Shown here piece by piece: positions 17,583 to 26,645 of a stretch of DNA of 64,000 nucleotides (positions are counted from its first letter, which is position 1; each line of letters opens with the position of its first letter). Below the pieces are notes generated by a model. That model saw nothing but the letters and a program-made list of their open reading frames with translations, ran no database searches and was not told the origin of the DNA. The DNA comes from Ruegeria sp. PrR005 (GTDB lineage: Bacteria > Pseudomonadota > Alphaproteobacteria > Rhodobacterales > Rhodobacteraceae). The stretch spans positions 186,001 through 250,000 of the forward strand of contig NZ_JAAGOX010000011.1 in assembly GCF_010500245.1 (NCBI RefSeq), given 5' to 3'. The position numbers were made by a program, and so were the translations under genes.

Positions 17583-17785
17583 GGTTCTGTTCCTCCCTGA
17601 ACATGGCCTGCGTCCACGGGAGCGCCCGCGTCGCATCGTCGTAGGCTCTGCCCCGAGTAAAACATGAATTACTTAACAAGCCAACAAATTTTCGTGAGTC
17701 CGGCGGGGCGCCAAACGGGGATTGAAGCCCCCCCGGCCCTTCGTCTATAGAAGCGCGGTCAAGCCAAATACGTCGGGAGTTCCAC

Positions 17786-18526
17786 ATGGCCGGCCATTCC
17801 AAATGGGCAAACATCCAGCACCGCAAGGGCCGGCAGGACGCCGCGCGGTCAAAGCTGTTCTCGAAGTTCTCGAAAGAGATCACCGTTGCAGCCAAGATGG
17901 GCGACCCGGACCCGGACAAGAACCCGCGCCTGCGCCTGGCGATCAAGGAAGCCAAGTCCCAGTCGATGCCCAAGGACAATATCGAACGCGCGATCAAGAA
18001 GGCGATCGGCGGCGATGGCGATGCCTATGAGGAAATCCGCTATGAGGGCTATGGCCCCAATGGCGTGGCGGTGATCGTCGAGGCGATGACCGACAACCGC
18101 AACCGCACCGCGTCGAACGTGCGCTCGACCTTCACCAAGCATGGCGGCAACCTGGGCGAGACCGGCTCGGTGGGCTTCATGTTCGAACGCAAGGGCGAGG
18201 TGATCTATCCGGCCTCCGTGGGCGATGCGGACACCGTGATGATGGCGGCGATTGAGGCCGGCGCCGAAGACGTGGAAAGCTCGGAAGAGGGCCACGTGAT
18301 CTGGTGCGCCGATACCGACCTGAACGAGGTATCGACGGCGCTGGAAGCGGAGCTGGGCGAATCGGATTCGACCAAGCTGGTGTGGAAACCCTCGACCACC
18401 ACCGAGCTGGACCTTGAAGCGATGCAGAAGCTGATGAAGCTGGTGGACGCACTGGAAGACGATGACGACGTACAGCGCGTGACCACCAATTTCGAGGCCT
18501 CCGACGAGGTTATGGCGGAGCTCTGA
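17786..18526 (+). CDS. yebC: YebC/PmpR family protein
   Basis: A 246-residue member of the universal YebC/TACO1 family. The N-terminus [19 protein letters not shown], then [12 protein letters not shown] and the [11 protein letters not shown] motif are diagnostic. Members act as DNA-binding regulators (PmpR) and, as recently shown for several bacteria and TACO1, as factors that help ribosomes through proline-rich stretches. In many proteobacteria it sits beside ruvC; here it stands alone, followed by a palindromic repeat. Confidence 0.96.
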   Translation: MAGHSKWANIQHRKGRQDAARSKLFSKFSKEITVAAKMGDPDPDKNPRLRLAIKEAKSQSMPKDNIERAIKKAIGGDGDAYEEIRYEGYGPNGVAVIVEAMTDNRNRTASNVRSTFTKHGGNLGETGSVGFMFERKGEVIYPASVGDADTVMMAAIEAGAEDVESSEEGHVIWCADTDLNEVSTALEAELGESDSTKLVWKPSTTTELDLEAMQKLMKLVDALEDDDDVQRVTTNFEASDEVMAEL

Positions 18527-18540
18527 GCGCGGCCGAGGCA

Positions 18541-18642
18541 GGGGGCGCTGCCCCCGCCGCCCGTTCCGGGCGACTCCCCCGGAGTATTTCCGACCAGAAA
18601 GAAGCAGCAGGACCTGCTCTCTTCATTTCGCCCCAAATACTC
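18541..18642. repeat. Dispersed palindromic repeat, copy 2 (composite)
   Basis: Hairpin GGGGGC-GCT-GCCCCC (18541-18555) is followed by a GAGTATTTCCGACCAGAAAGAAG arm starting at 18582. The right arm is a variant, CTTCATTTCG..AAATACTC, ending at 18642. It lies 14 bp after the yebC stop and probably serves as its terminator. The variant arm matches the single-arm copies at 31042 and 39689. Confidence 0.8.
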
Positions 18643-18725
18643 CGGAGCGCGAGGCAGAGCCTCGCTTGCCCGCTGCTGGCCATGTGCGCTTGCCCGGCAG
18701 GGCACTGCGCGTTAGACGAAGCGCC

Positions 18726-19460
18726 ATGAAACGCTTTCTGATCCTGCAACTGCGCCCCGAAACCGATGCAGCCGATGCCGAGTTCGCCTCGATCCTCGAC
18801 AAATGCGGGATCGGGCCGGAACGGGCGCATCGCATCCGGCTGGATTGCGAGGACCTGCCCGAGGGGCTGGATGTGACCGATTACGCGGGCGTCATCGTCG
18901 GCGGCGGCCCCGGCTGTGTCAGCGACGATCCCGCCACCAAGCCCGCGACCGAAGCGCGTATCGAAGCGGCGATCCTGGGGCTGATGCCGCAGATCACCGG
19001 TGCTGATCATCCCTTCATGGGCTGCTGTTACGGTCTGGGCGTGCTGGCGGTGCACTTGGGCGGAGATGTCAGCAAGGTGCGCTATGGCGAGCCGGTCGGC
19101 CCTTCGACCTGCACCCTGACCGATAGCGGCGCGACCGATCCGCTGACCGCTGGCCTGCCCCCGGTTTTCGACGCCTATGTCGGCCACAAGGAGGCGGTGC
19201 AGGCGCTGCCGCCGGGCTGCACCCATCTGGTTGCCTCAGGCCCCTGCCCCTTTCAGATGATCCGCTGGGGCGAGAATGTCTATGCCACCCAGTTTCACCC
19301 GGAAGCGGATGCGCATGATTTCGAACAACGCATCCAGATCTACAAGGATCATGGTTATTTCCCGCCCGAGGATGCCGAACGGCTGATCACGCTCTGCCAT
19401 TCGGCCGAGGTCACTGCCCCGGGCGAGATCCTGCGCCGCTTTGCCCGGCGCTATGGCTGA
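18726..19460 (+). CDS. Class I glutamine amidotransferase-like protein
   Basis: A 244-residue stand-alone class I GATase domain. The nucleophile elbow FMGCCYGLGVL places Cys101 in G-x-C-x-G. The His-Glu pair is at QFHPEAD (His191, Glu193), and the oxyanion strand GVIVGGGPG is present. No synthase domain is attached, so it resembles GuaA-like GATases that act on small gamma-glutamyl compounds or partner with another enzyme. The partner is not identifiable here. It begins after the palindromic repeat following yebC and ends 68 bp before the FAD dehydrogenase gene on the same strand. Confidence 0.85.
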   Translation: MKRFLILQLRPETDAADAEFASILDKCGIGPERAHRIRLDCEDLPEGLDVTDYAGVIVGGGPGCVSDDPATKPATEARIEAAILGLMPQITGADHPFMGCCYGLGVLAVHLGGDVSKVRYGEPVGPSTCTLTDSGATDPLTAGLPPVFDAYVGHKEAVQALPPGCTHLVASGPCPFQMIRWGENVYATQFHPEADAHDFEQRIQIYKDHGYFPPEDAERLITLCHSAEVTAPGEILRRFARRYG

Positions 19461-19528
19461 CCCAACGGCGCCGTTGCCTGTTGCCCCGCCCCCGTCCTAG
19501 GCTGACACCAGGACAAGGGAGGATGGAT

Positions 19529-21190
19529 ATGGGCGCGAATACCGCCGATGCGATCATCGTGGGCAGCGGGCTGGCCGGGCTGGTTGCCGCCGCCGAACTA
19601 GGCGACCGGGGCAAGCGGGTGATCCTGCTGGACCAGGAACCCGAGAGTTTCCTGGGCGGTCAGGCCTTCTGGTCGCTGGGCGGACTTTTCATGGTCGACA
19701 CTCCTGAACAGCGCCGCATGGGCATTCGCGACAGCGCCGACCTGGCCCTGCGCGACTGGCTGGGCAGCGCGCAGTTCGACCGCGCCGAGGACGCCTGGCC
19801 CCGCAAATGGGCCGAGGCCTATGTGGAATTCGCCGCTGGCGAGATGCGGCCCTGGCTGCATGCGATGGGCCTGCGCTGGTTCCCGGTGGTGGGCTGGGCC
19901 GAGCGCGGCGGCTCCTATGCCAATGGGCATGGCAACTCGGTCCCACGCTTTCACATCACCTGGGGCACCGGGCCGGGCGTTCTGGCGCAGTTCCAGCGCC
20001 GGGTGCGGGACCACGTGGCGGCAGGCCGGATCGAGATGCGGTTTCGCCATCAGGTCAGCCATATCATCATGCAGCACGGTGCCGCGACCGGGGTCTCGGG
20101 CGAGGTTCTGGCAGATGACAGCGCCCAACGCGGGCAAAAGACCAACCGCGACGAGGTGGGAGAGTTCGAGGTCTATGCCCCCTCGATCCTGGTCACCTCG
20201 GGCGGGATCGGCGGCAATTTCGACCTGGTGCGCAAAGCCTGGCCGCGCGACCGGCTGGGAGAGCCGCCGCGCGACATGGTGGCGGGCGTGCCGTTCCATG
20301 TCGATGGCCGGATGATCGCGATTTCGGAACGGGCGGGCGGCCATGTGATCAACGGCGACCGGATGTGGCATTACACCGAGGGCGTGCGCAACTGGGATCC
20401 GATCTGGCCCGACCACGGCATCCGCATCCTGCCCGGCCCCTCGTCGATGTGGTTCGATGCGCGCGGCAACCGGCTGGCGCCGCCCTGCCTGCCGGGGTTC
20501 GACACGCTGACCACGCTACGCGAGATCCTCAAGACCGGATACGAATACAGCTGGTTCGTGCTGACCCAGAAAGTGATCAAGAAGGAATTCGCGCTCTCGG
20601 GCTCGGAACAGAACCCCGATTTCACCTCGGCCAGATGGTCCGAGGTGATCCGCCAGCGCATCCTGTCGGGTAAGTCCGCAACTGCGCCGGTGGAGGCTTT
20701 CAAGCAGCATGGCGAGGATTTTGTTGTCGCCCACAGCCTGAGCGAATTGGTGCGCGGCATGAACCAGCTGGGCGAGGTGCCGATCGACGAGGCCCATCTG
20801 CGCACCCAAATCGAGGCGCGCGATGCGCAGATGGACAACCCATTCACCAAGGATGCGCAGATCATGGCGATCCATGCCGCGCGCAACTATCGCGGCGACC
20901 GGCTGATCCGCACCGCCAAGCCGCACAAGTTCCTCGACCCCGCCAATGGTCCGCTGATCGCGGTGCGCCTGCATGTGCTGACCCGCAAGACGCTGGGTGG
21001 GCTGCATACCAATCTGGATGGCCAGATGCTGGGCGCCGATGGTCGGGTGGTGCCGGGCCTTTTTGCGGCGGGCGAGGTCTCGGGGTTCGGCGGCGGTGGA
21101 TACCACGGCTATAACGCGCTCGAAGGCACCTTCCTGGGCGGCTGCATCTTCTCGGGCCGCAATGCCGGGCGGTCGCGGGCCATGGCCTGA
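19529..21190 (+). CDS. FAD-binding dehydrogenase (KstD/fumarate-reductase flavoprotein type)
   Basis: A 553-residue flavoprotein. The N-terminal Rossmann motif is AIIVGSGLAGLVAAAELG followed by VILLDQEPES, and the C-terminal FAD-closing motif is GLFAAGEVSGFGGGGYHGYNA. This architecture is the 3-ketosteroid-dehydrogenase/fumarate-reductase flavoprotein group, often annotated only as FAD-binding dehydrogenase. The in-frame ATGs at 19523 and 19529 differ in spacing from AGGGAGGA; 19529 gives the usual 6-7 bases, so I chose it. The substrate is unknown. It converges with the SnoaL-like gene 41 bp downstream. Confidence 0.88.
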   Translation: MGANTADAIIVGSGLAGLVAAAELGDRGKRVILLDQEPESFLGGQAFWSLGGLFMVDTPEQRRMGIRDSADLALRDWLGSAQFDRAEDAWPRKWAEAYVEFAAGEMRPWLHAMGLRWFPVVGWAERGGSYANGHGNSVPRFHITWGTGPGVLAQFQRRVRDHVAAGRIEMRFRHQVSHIIMQHGAATGVSGEVLADDSAQRGQKTNRDEVGEFEVYAPSILVTSGGIGGNFDLVRKAWPRDRLGEPPRDMVAGVPFHVDGRMIAISERAGGHVINGDRMWHYTEGVRNWDPIWPDHGIRILPGPSSMWFDARGNRLAPPCLPGFDTLTTLREILKTGYEYSWFVLTQKVIKKEFALSGSEQNPDFTSARWSEVIRQRILSGKSATAPVEAFKQHGEDFVVAHSLSELVRGMNQLGEVPIDEAHLRTQIEARDAQMDNPFTKDAQIMAIHAARNYRGDRLIRTAKPHKFLDPANGPLIAVRLHVLTRKTLGGLHTNLDGQMLGADGRVVPGLFAAGEVSGFGGGGYHGYNALEGTFLGGCIFSGRNAGRSRAMA

Positions 21191-21231
21191 GGATCAGGCA
21201 GAAGCCCGCATTTGGTCCGCCCCGAAAAGTC

Positions 21232-21657
21232 CTAGTCCATAAAACCCAGCTGGCGGACAATTGTGGCACTGTCGTAATAGTCGCGCCCTTCGACCACCTT
21301 GCCATCCCGAACACGCATGACCGAGCAATAGCGCACCTCGGCCCGCCGACCGGTCGGCTGGAAATCACCAAGGCTGGACCGCAGAACCCCGGTATGCGTC
21401 CCGGTGTTGCGGAATTCGACCGTCGCCCATTCGCCACATTGGCTGACGATCACATTCTCCACCTTGCACAGCCCGTCGGGAAAGGCCTCGCGCCAGCGAT
21501 TGTAGTCAGCCTTGTAAGCTTGTTTCCCCGGCAGTTTTTCACCGCGCGCTATGTCTTCGAAATCGCAATCCTCGGCGATCACGGCTGCACCGCGCTCGGG
21601 GTCGCGCAGGTCCCAGGATTCGTGAAACTGGCGCACAACCTTTTCGGTTGGATGCAT
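21232..21657 (-). CDS. SnoaL-like (NTF2-fold) protein
   Basis: A 141-residue single-domain protein with the SnoaL/NTF2 pattern. It has an N-terminal helix (EKVVRQFHESWDLRDPE), an early acidic pocket segment (VIAEDCDFED), central FPDGLCKVENVIV and the closing strand DGKVVEGRDYYDSATIVRQLG. Members are small polyketide-type cyclases, isomerases or ligand-binding domains. The start at 21657 is preceded by GGGAGG. It is not closely similar to the NTF2-like domains of the cyclase array at 47-51 kb. Confidence 0.82.
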   Translation of the reverse strand: MHPTEKVVRQFHESWDLRDPERGAAVIAEDCDFEDIARGEKLPGKQAYKADYNRWREAFPDGLCKVENVIVSQCGEWATVEFRNTGTHTGVLRSSLGDFQPTGRRAEVRYCSVMRVRDGKVVEGRDYYDSATIVRQLGFMD

Positions 21658-21750
21658 GGCTTTGCCTCCCTTGCCATATGGGGGTAAGGGTACCCGTCCG
21701 GCTTGGCTTGTGTCGAGGGTGCTCTCCTTCGAGCAGACCACCCTGCCCCC

Positions 21751-21812
21751 ATCCTCTTGCTAAAAATATCCCGGGGTGAATGCGGCGCAGCCGCAGAGGG
21801 GCAGCGCCCCTG
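21751..21812. repeat. Dispersed repeat, single-arm variant with two hairpins
   Basis: TCTTGCTAAAAATATCCCGGGGTGAA (21755-21780) is a diverged arm of the palindrome family. It is followed by GCGGC-GCA-GCCGC and GGGGCAGCGCCCC hairpins up to the TPM-protein stop at 21813. It lies in the terminator position for the TPM gene on the minus strand. Confidence 0.6.
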
Positions 21813-23003
21813 CTACCAGCTGCCCGAAGCGCCGCCGCCCGAGGAGGAGCCGCCGCCGAACGACGACCGCCCCGAGCCACCTCCATTGCTCTCGCTGATC
21901 CTGGGGATCGTGCGGGTCTCGCTGTTGTGATAGGCGCAATGTCGGCAATCGTAATCCACCCGCTTGCGCCCCTCGCGCGATTTGGTGGCGGCGGTCAGCA
22001 CGGTCGAGGTGGTCGAGAGCGTGCGATAGTTGCATTGCGGACAGGCGCCAAAGGAAGAGAACCAGCTTTTGTACCGGTGAATGTCGATATGGCCGCATCC
22101 CGGGCAATGCCAGACATCGTAATCGACGGATTTGAGGAATTCCTCCAACCGCTGGCCGCCGTCGAGATGTTCGTCATCGGCCTCTTCCCCGGCGCGGATC
22201 ATCATCGTGCGGCATTGCGGACAGGGGCGCGGGCGGGTGCGCAGATAGCGGCGCACCCAGAGCGCCAGCCCGCCCAGCGGCACCAGCACCAGCGCCAGCA
22301 CCCATTCGCCGATCCTGTCGACCGCGCGCGCAATCCAGGACCAGCCGCGCTGTGCGGTGCCCATGTCCCAGGCGCCGGGATAGCTGCCGGTCAGCTCGCG
22401 CACGGTCTCGTCCACCCCGGCCTCGATCCCCTTCTGGTATTCGTCGCGACGGAAGTACGGCAGGAACCCTGTGTCGATCACCCGTTGCATCCGGGCGTTC
22501 CAGCTCATGTCGTAGCCCGCGCCGATCTCGATCCGCATGCGCCGGTCATAACGCGCGACCAACACCAGCACCCCGTCGTTGCGGCTGGCGTTGCCGATCC
22601 CCCAGGCGTTGAACAGCCCGGTTGCAAAGGGCTCGATCTCGCCTTGGTGGCCATATTGCCCCATGTTGTCGATGGTCAGCACCGTCATCTCGATGCCCGC
22701 GTAATCGTAGAGGTCGATCAGGACCTGGCGGATGCGGCTTTCCGCATCCTCATCCAGCAGGTCGGCATAATCGTTGACATAGACATCGGCATAGCCGGGA
22801 TAGGTCGCGCCGTCCGCGCCGGTGACGGTGCGCGCGGATTTTTCGATTTCGGATTTAACCGTTTCCGCGGCCTCGGCAGGCGGATTGGGCGGCACGACCG
22901 AGACCGGGCGCGTCAGCAGGCCGATGCCATAGCCGATCGCCCAGCCAAGAAACAGCACCACCCCGGCGATGGTCAGCGCCATGCGGATGTCCTGTTTCGT
23001 CAT
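21813..23003 (-). CDS. TPM-domain membrane protein with zinc ribbons (YdjH/YgcG-like)
   Basis: A 396-residue membrane protein. A first helix (about 9-31) precedes a periplasmic TPM domain at about 60-190 (YPGYADVYVNDYADLLDEDAE; ASRNDGVLVLVARYDRRMRIEIGAGY). A second helix follows at about 226-246. The cytoplasmic tail carries several Cys pairs (CPQC, CPGC, CPQC, CRHC) that look like rubredoxin-type zinc ribbons, and ends in a Gly/Ser-rich GGGSSSGGGASGSW tail. The same parts occur in Bacillus YdjH and in YgcG proteins. The start at 23003 follows AGGAGGGC. Inference: envelope-stress component that could pair with the SPFH and zinc-ribbon proteins at 56-59 kb. Confidence 0.85.
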   Translation of the reverse strand: MTKQDIRMALTIAGVVLFLGWAIGYGIGLLTRPVSVVPPNPPAEAAETVKSEIEKSARTVTGADGATYPGYADVYVNDYADLLDEDAESRIRQVLIDLYDYAGIEMTVLTIDNMGQYGHQGEIEPFATGLFNAWGIGNASRNDGVLVLVARYDRRMRIEIGAGYDMSWNARMQRVIDTGFLPYFRRDEYQKGIEAGVDETVRELTGSYPGAWDMGTAQRGWSWIARAVDRIGEWVLALVLVPLGGLALWVRRYLRTRPRPCPQCRTMMIRAGEEADDEHLDGGQRLEEFLKSVDYDVWHCPGCGHIDIHRYKSWFSSFGACPQCNYRTLSTTSTVLTAATKSREGRKRVDYDCRHCAYHNSETRTIPRISESNGGGSGRSSFGGGSSSGGGASGSW

Positions 23004-23060
23004 GCCTGCCCTCCTGGCTTTGCCGCAGCATAGGCACAAGCCGGGCGGGCGGCCAAGGGG

Positions 23061-23795
23061 TTACGGCAGCCGTGTCAGGCGCAAGACCTCGGCCCCGTCC
23101 GCATCGGTCAGCATCAGGGTGTCACCGTCGACGATAAACCCCGCCACCCGCGGAAAGGCCGCCAGCAGCGCCCGGTCCAGCGCTTCGGCGGGCTCGGGGC
23201 AGGCCATCAGGGTGCCGGCCATATTGGCCGGCAGGGTCAGCTTGTTGCCCGAGATTTCGGCCTTGCCCCGGAAACTGTTGCAGGCGCCGCGCAGCCCCAG
23301 GCCGCCATCGTCGGCAAAGGCAAGCTCGGGCCGTTTTTCCGCCTCGACCGGCGCGCCTTCGAGGTGGGACAGGCGCCAGGAGCTGTTCTCCAGCGGGTTA
23401 GGGGCCGCCTGCACGACCCGGACCAGCATCAGATCCACGCTGTCGCCCGCCTCGCGGGTCAGCACCGGGTAATGCGTGTCGGTGGTGAAAAGCAGCTTGT
23501 CCCCCACCAGGATGCGGGCCGAGACCGAATAGCTCATCGCAGGGTCGATCAGCGCATCGTCATAGACCAGTTCAAAGGCCTGCGGCACGCCGGTCATCGC
23601 ATAGCGGCGGGCCGACAGGACCGTGGCCGCCACATCCATCCGCGAGACGTCAAGCAATTGCACATCCAGCACCGCACCGGGTGGCAACGCGATCCGCTCG
23701 CGATACCCAGCGGTTCCGGTCACCGTTCCCGCCATTGCGCTGCCTCCGATCAGGGCGCCCAGGCAGAGCGCCGCCCATCCAAAAAACCGTTTCAT
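23061..23795 (-). CDS. YbaY-type / META-domain (HslJ-like) secreted protein
   Basis: A 244-residue exported protein with a signal peptide (LCLGALIGGSAMAGT). Residues about 22-120 form a YbaY-like domain (TAGYRERIALPPGAVLDVQLLD..SYSVSARI). Residues about 132-240 form an HslJ/META domain (ENSSWRLSHLEGAPV; RGACNSFRGKAEISGNKLTL). YbaY proteins are usually lipoproteins, but no lipobox Cys is present here, so it is probably soluble periplasmic. META proteins are heat-shock or membrane-associated. The start follows GAGAGG. Confidence 0.85.
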   Translation of the reverse strand: MKRFFGWAALCLGALIGGSAMAGTVTGTAGYRERIALPPGAVLDVQLLDVSRMDVAATVLSARRYAMTGVPQAFELVYDDALIDPAMSYSVSARILVGDKLLFTTDTHYPVLTREAGDSVDLMLVRVVQAAPNPLENSSWRLSHLEGAPVEAEKRPELAFADDGGLGLRGACNSFRGKAEISGNKLTLPANMAGTLMACPEPAEALDRALLAAFPRVAGFIVDGDTLMLTDADGAEVLRLTRLP

Positions 23796-23898
23796 GCCAC
23801 CAAGACCTCTCGATTTTGAAGCGGACCCAACCCAACAGATCGGGCCAGCGCGTGTACATTCAAGTCAGGCGTGTGGAAACGCTGCGTTCCACGCCCAG

Positions 23899-25677
23899 TT
23901 AAAGCGGCCAGATAAACGGGATCAAGGCCGAGACCAACAGGCCCATGCTCAGGTTCAGCGGAATGCCGACCTTCATGAAATCGGTAAAGCGATAGCCGCC
24001 GGGCCCGTAGACCAGCATGTTTGTCTGATACCCGATGGGGGTGGCGAAGGAGGCCGAGGCCGCGATCATCACCGCCACCACCAGCGGGCGCGGGTCGAGC
24101 CCGGTCGCCTGCGCAAGACCGATGGCAATCGGGGTGACAACCACGGCCACCGCATTGTTCGACACCAGTTCCGTCAGAACCGAGGTCAGCAGGTAGATCG
24201 CCCAGATCACCAGGAAGGGCGGCAGGTTGCTCAGCCCCGGTGCGATGGCCTCGACGATCAGCCGCACCGCGCCAGAGCTTTCCAGCGCCGCGCCGATGGC
24301 CAGCATGGAAAAGATCAGCGCCAGCAGACGCCCGTCGACAAAGGAGAACGCCTCGTCCGCGTCGATGCAGCGGGTGGCCAGCACCAGTGCCACGGCCACG
24401 ATCGACAGCATCAGGATCGGCGCAACACCCAGGCCCGCCAGCGCCACGATCCCCACCAGCGAGGCCACCGCGATGGGCGCGTGGCCACGCCGGTAGGCGC
24501 GCGCCGAGGGATGCGAGACATCGACCATCTCCATATCCGCGGCCAGCCGCTGGATATCCACGGGGGATCCTTCGAGCAGCAGCGTATCGCCCACCTTGAC
24601 GATCAACTCGTCCAATTGGCGGCCGATGTTCTGGTTGCGGCGGTGCACTGCCAGCACGTAGACGCCATAGCGGCGGCGCAGGCGCAACTCGCCCAACGAC
24701 CGGCCCACCATACGGCAGCCGGGCGTGATCAGCACCTCGACCGTTGTCGTCTCGACCGCCGAGACCTGGTCGACGCGCTTCAACTCCTTGTTGCGTTGCA
24801 GGCTCAGAAGCTCGGTCATCTGGGTGCGCAGCACCACCCGGTCGCCCACCTGCAACTCGACCCCCTTGAGGTTGCGGCGGAGCGACAAGTCGCCCCGGAT
24901 CACGTCAATGAGCCGCACGCCGGGCCGTTTGAACAGCTGCACCCCCGTCACCTCGCGCCCGATCAGGTTGCTGTCCGGGGGGATTACCGCCTCGGTGAAG
25001 AATTTCATCTTGGACTTGTCGGACAGGAGCATCGCCATGCTGTCGCGTTCAGGCAGCAGACGGGGGGCGATGAAGCGCAGATAGATCATGCCCCAGGCCA
25101 CCACCGCAATGCCCAGCGGCGTGACCTCGAAGATCGAGAACGCCTCCATCCCCTGCGACCGCGCCACGCCATCGACCAGCAGGTTGGTCGAGGTCCCGAT
25201 CAGCGTCAGCGTACCGCCCATGATCGCGCCATAGCTGAGCGGGATCAGCAGCTTGGAGGCGGCGACATCAAGCGTGCGGGCGATCTGCACGAAGACCGGG
25301 ATCATCACCACCACGACCGGCGTGTTCGAGACAAAGGCCGAGGCAACCACGACAAAGGCCATCAGGAGGCCGATGGCAAAGCGGGCATTGGTCTGGGCCT
25401 GCCGCTGTGCAATCGAGGTGAAGGCATCGAGCGCGCCGGTGCGCACCAGTGCCCCCATGATGATGAACATGGCCGCGATGGTCCAGGGTGCCGGGTTCGA
25501 CAGCACCGGCAGCGCCGCGTCATAGGGCAGAACCCCGGTCACCAGCATCACCGAGACGCCCAGAATGGCCACCACCTCGGTCGGGAACACCTCGCGCAGA
25601 AACAGTACAAACATCGCCGCCACAATCCCCAGGGTCAGGATCGCGCTGCCGGTTTCACTCAATGTCAGGAATTGCAT
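23899..25677 (-). CDS. SLC13-family permease with two RCK_C/TrkA-C domains, copy 2
   Basis: A 592-residue paralogue of the permease at 12831-14606, with the same layout. It has membrane half one with SYGAIMGGTLTLIGTSTNLL, two TrkA-C modules at about residues 210-375 (VGDRVVLRTQMTELLSLQ; VGDTLLLEGSPVDIQRL) and membrane half two with FATPIGYQTNMLVYGPGGY. Unlike copy 1 it is not next to a tct operon. Substrate unassigned; divalent inorganic or organic anions are typical. No Shine-Dalgarno is evident before the ATG at 25677. Confidence 0.9.
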   Translation of the reverse strand: MQFLTLSETGSAILTLGIVAAMFVLFLREVFPTEVVAILGVSVMLVTGVLPYDAALPVLSNPAPWTIAAMFIIMGALVRTGALDAFTSIAQRQAQTNARFAIGLLMAFVVVASAFVSNTPVVVVMIPVFVQIARTLDVAASKLLIPLSYGAIMGGTLTLIGTSTNLLVDGVARSQGMEAFSIFEVTPLGIAVVAWGMIYLRFIAPRLLPERDSMAMLLSDKSKMKFFTEAVIPPDSNLIGREVTGVQLFKRPGVRLIDVIRGDLSLRRNLKGVELQVGDRVVLRTQMTELLSLQRNKELKRVDQVSAVETTTVEVLITPGCRMVGRSLGELRLRRRYGVYVLAVHRRNQNIGRQLDELIVKVGDTLLLEGSPVDIQRLAADMEMVDVSHPSARAYRRGHAPIAVASLVGIVALAGLGVAPILMLSIVAVALVLATRCIDADEAFSFVDGRLLALIFSMLAIGAALESSGAVRLIVEAIAPGLSNLPPFLVIWAIYLLTSVLTELVSNNAVAVVVTPIAIGLAQATGLDPRPLVVAVMIAASASFATPIGYQTNMLVYGPGGYRFTDFMKVGIPLNLSMGLLVSALIPFIWPL

Positions 25678-25721
25678 TTCGAACTGTTATGATCCAATCG
25701 GGCCTGGCATCAGTGCCGGCG

Positions 25722-26645
25722 TCAAGTTTCCCGTATCGTTCCCGTCTGGGCAAGCCCATCCTTGGGCCGGGGCTGTACCAGGAACACGCCCAGCAGGATC
25801 AGGCCCATGGCCGCCCAGATATAGGGCGAATAGCTCTCTCCCAGCAGCGCCATGGCCCAGAGCACCCCGGTCGCGGTGACGACATAGCTGACCTGAACCG
25901 CAAAGACGGCGCCGGCCTGCCCCACCAGCCAGACATAGCCCGCATAGGCAAAGACATGGATCAGCGACGAGGCGATCAATGCCCATTCGGGCGCGCGCCA
26001 GGGCGCCAGCGGCGAGATGAACTGGCCCGAGGCCAGCGCCAGCGGCAGGGCAATCGCGGCGCCCATCAGCGAGGCGCCGAACAGCACCTGGATCGCGTCA
26101 AGCCCGGCCGTGCCCCAGCGCGAGACATAATTGCCCTCGACCGCGTAGCAGAGCGGCGCCACAAGCGCCAGCGGCAGCCAGGCCAGCATCGACCGGTCGG
26201 GCAGGCTCGCCTCGGGCAGCACCAGCAGCAGGACCCCCGCCAGCCCGGCCGCCAGGCCGCCGAAACGGCGCGTGCTGAACGGCTCCAATCCCAGCCCCAG
26301 GGCAATCGGGAAAGCCATCATCGGGATCAGCGACATCAGGATCGACATCAGCCCCGACGGCAGATGCGCGATGGCCCGGTAAGAGGCCGCGTTGGGCACC
26401 AGCGTGCCCACCAGCGCGATGATCAGGCAAACCGCCAGGGTCCGCCGGGTCACCGGCAGGCCGCGCCCGCGCAGCAAGGAAACACCGGCCATGACGCCCG
26501 CACCGATCACCAGTTGCCAGAAGATCAGACCCAGCGGCTGATACCCGGTGCTGACCGCGATCTTGGTCAGCGGCTGGGTCAGGCCCCAGCCGGTCCCAAA
26601 CAGCAGCAAGAGGCCGATATGAAAGGCCAGCGTGCGGCGGGTCAT
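25722..26645 (-). CDS. EamA/DMT-superfamily transporter
   Basis: About 307 residues with ten helices in two EamA repeats (first: LLLLFGTGWGLTQPLTKIAV; second: ALIASSLIHVFAYAGYVWLV). Size and topology are those of small-metabolite exporters. The start codon overlaps the ymdB stop by four bases (26642-26645), indicating translational coupling to ymdB. It ends 44 bp before the SLC13 gene on the same strand. Confidence 0.88.
   Translation of the reverse strand: MTRRTLAFHIGLLLLFGTGWGLTQPLTKIAVSTGYQPLGLIFWQLVIGAGVMAGVSLLRGRGLPVTRRTLAVCLIIALVGTLVPNAASYRAIAHLPSGLMSILMSLIPMMAFPIALGLGLEPFSTRRFGGLAAGLAGVLLLVLPEASLPDRSMLAWLPLALVAPLCYAVEGNYVSRWGTAGLDAIQVLFGASLMGAAIALPLALASGQFISPLAPWRAPEWALIASSLIHVFAYAGYVWLVGQAGAVFAVQVSYVVTATGVLWAMALLGESYSPYIWAAMGLILLGVFLVQPRPKDGLAQTGTIRET

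Noticed and set aside
23623-25692. 689-codon open frame opposite the second SLC13 permease
   Set aside because: Same antisense artefact: His/Gln/Arg-rich, no motifs, no ribosome site; the permease on the other strand is certain.
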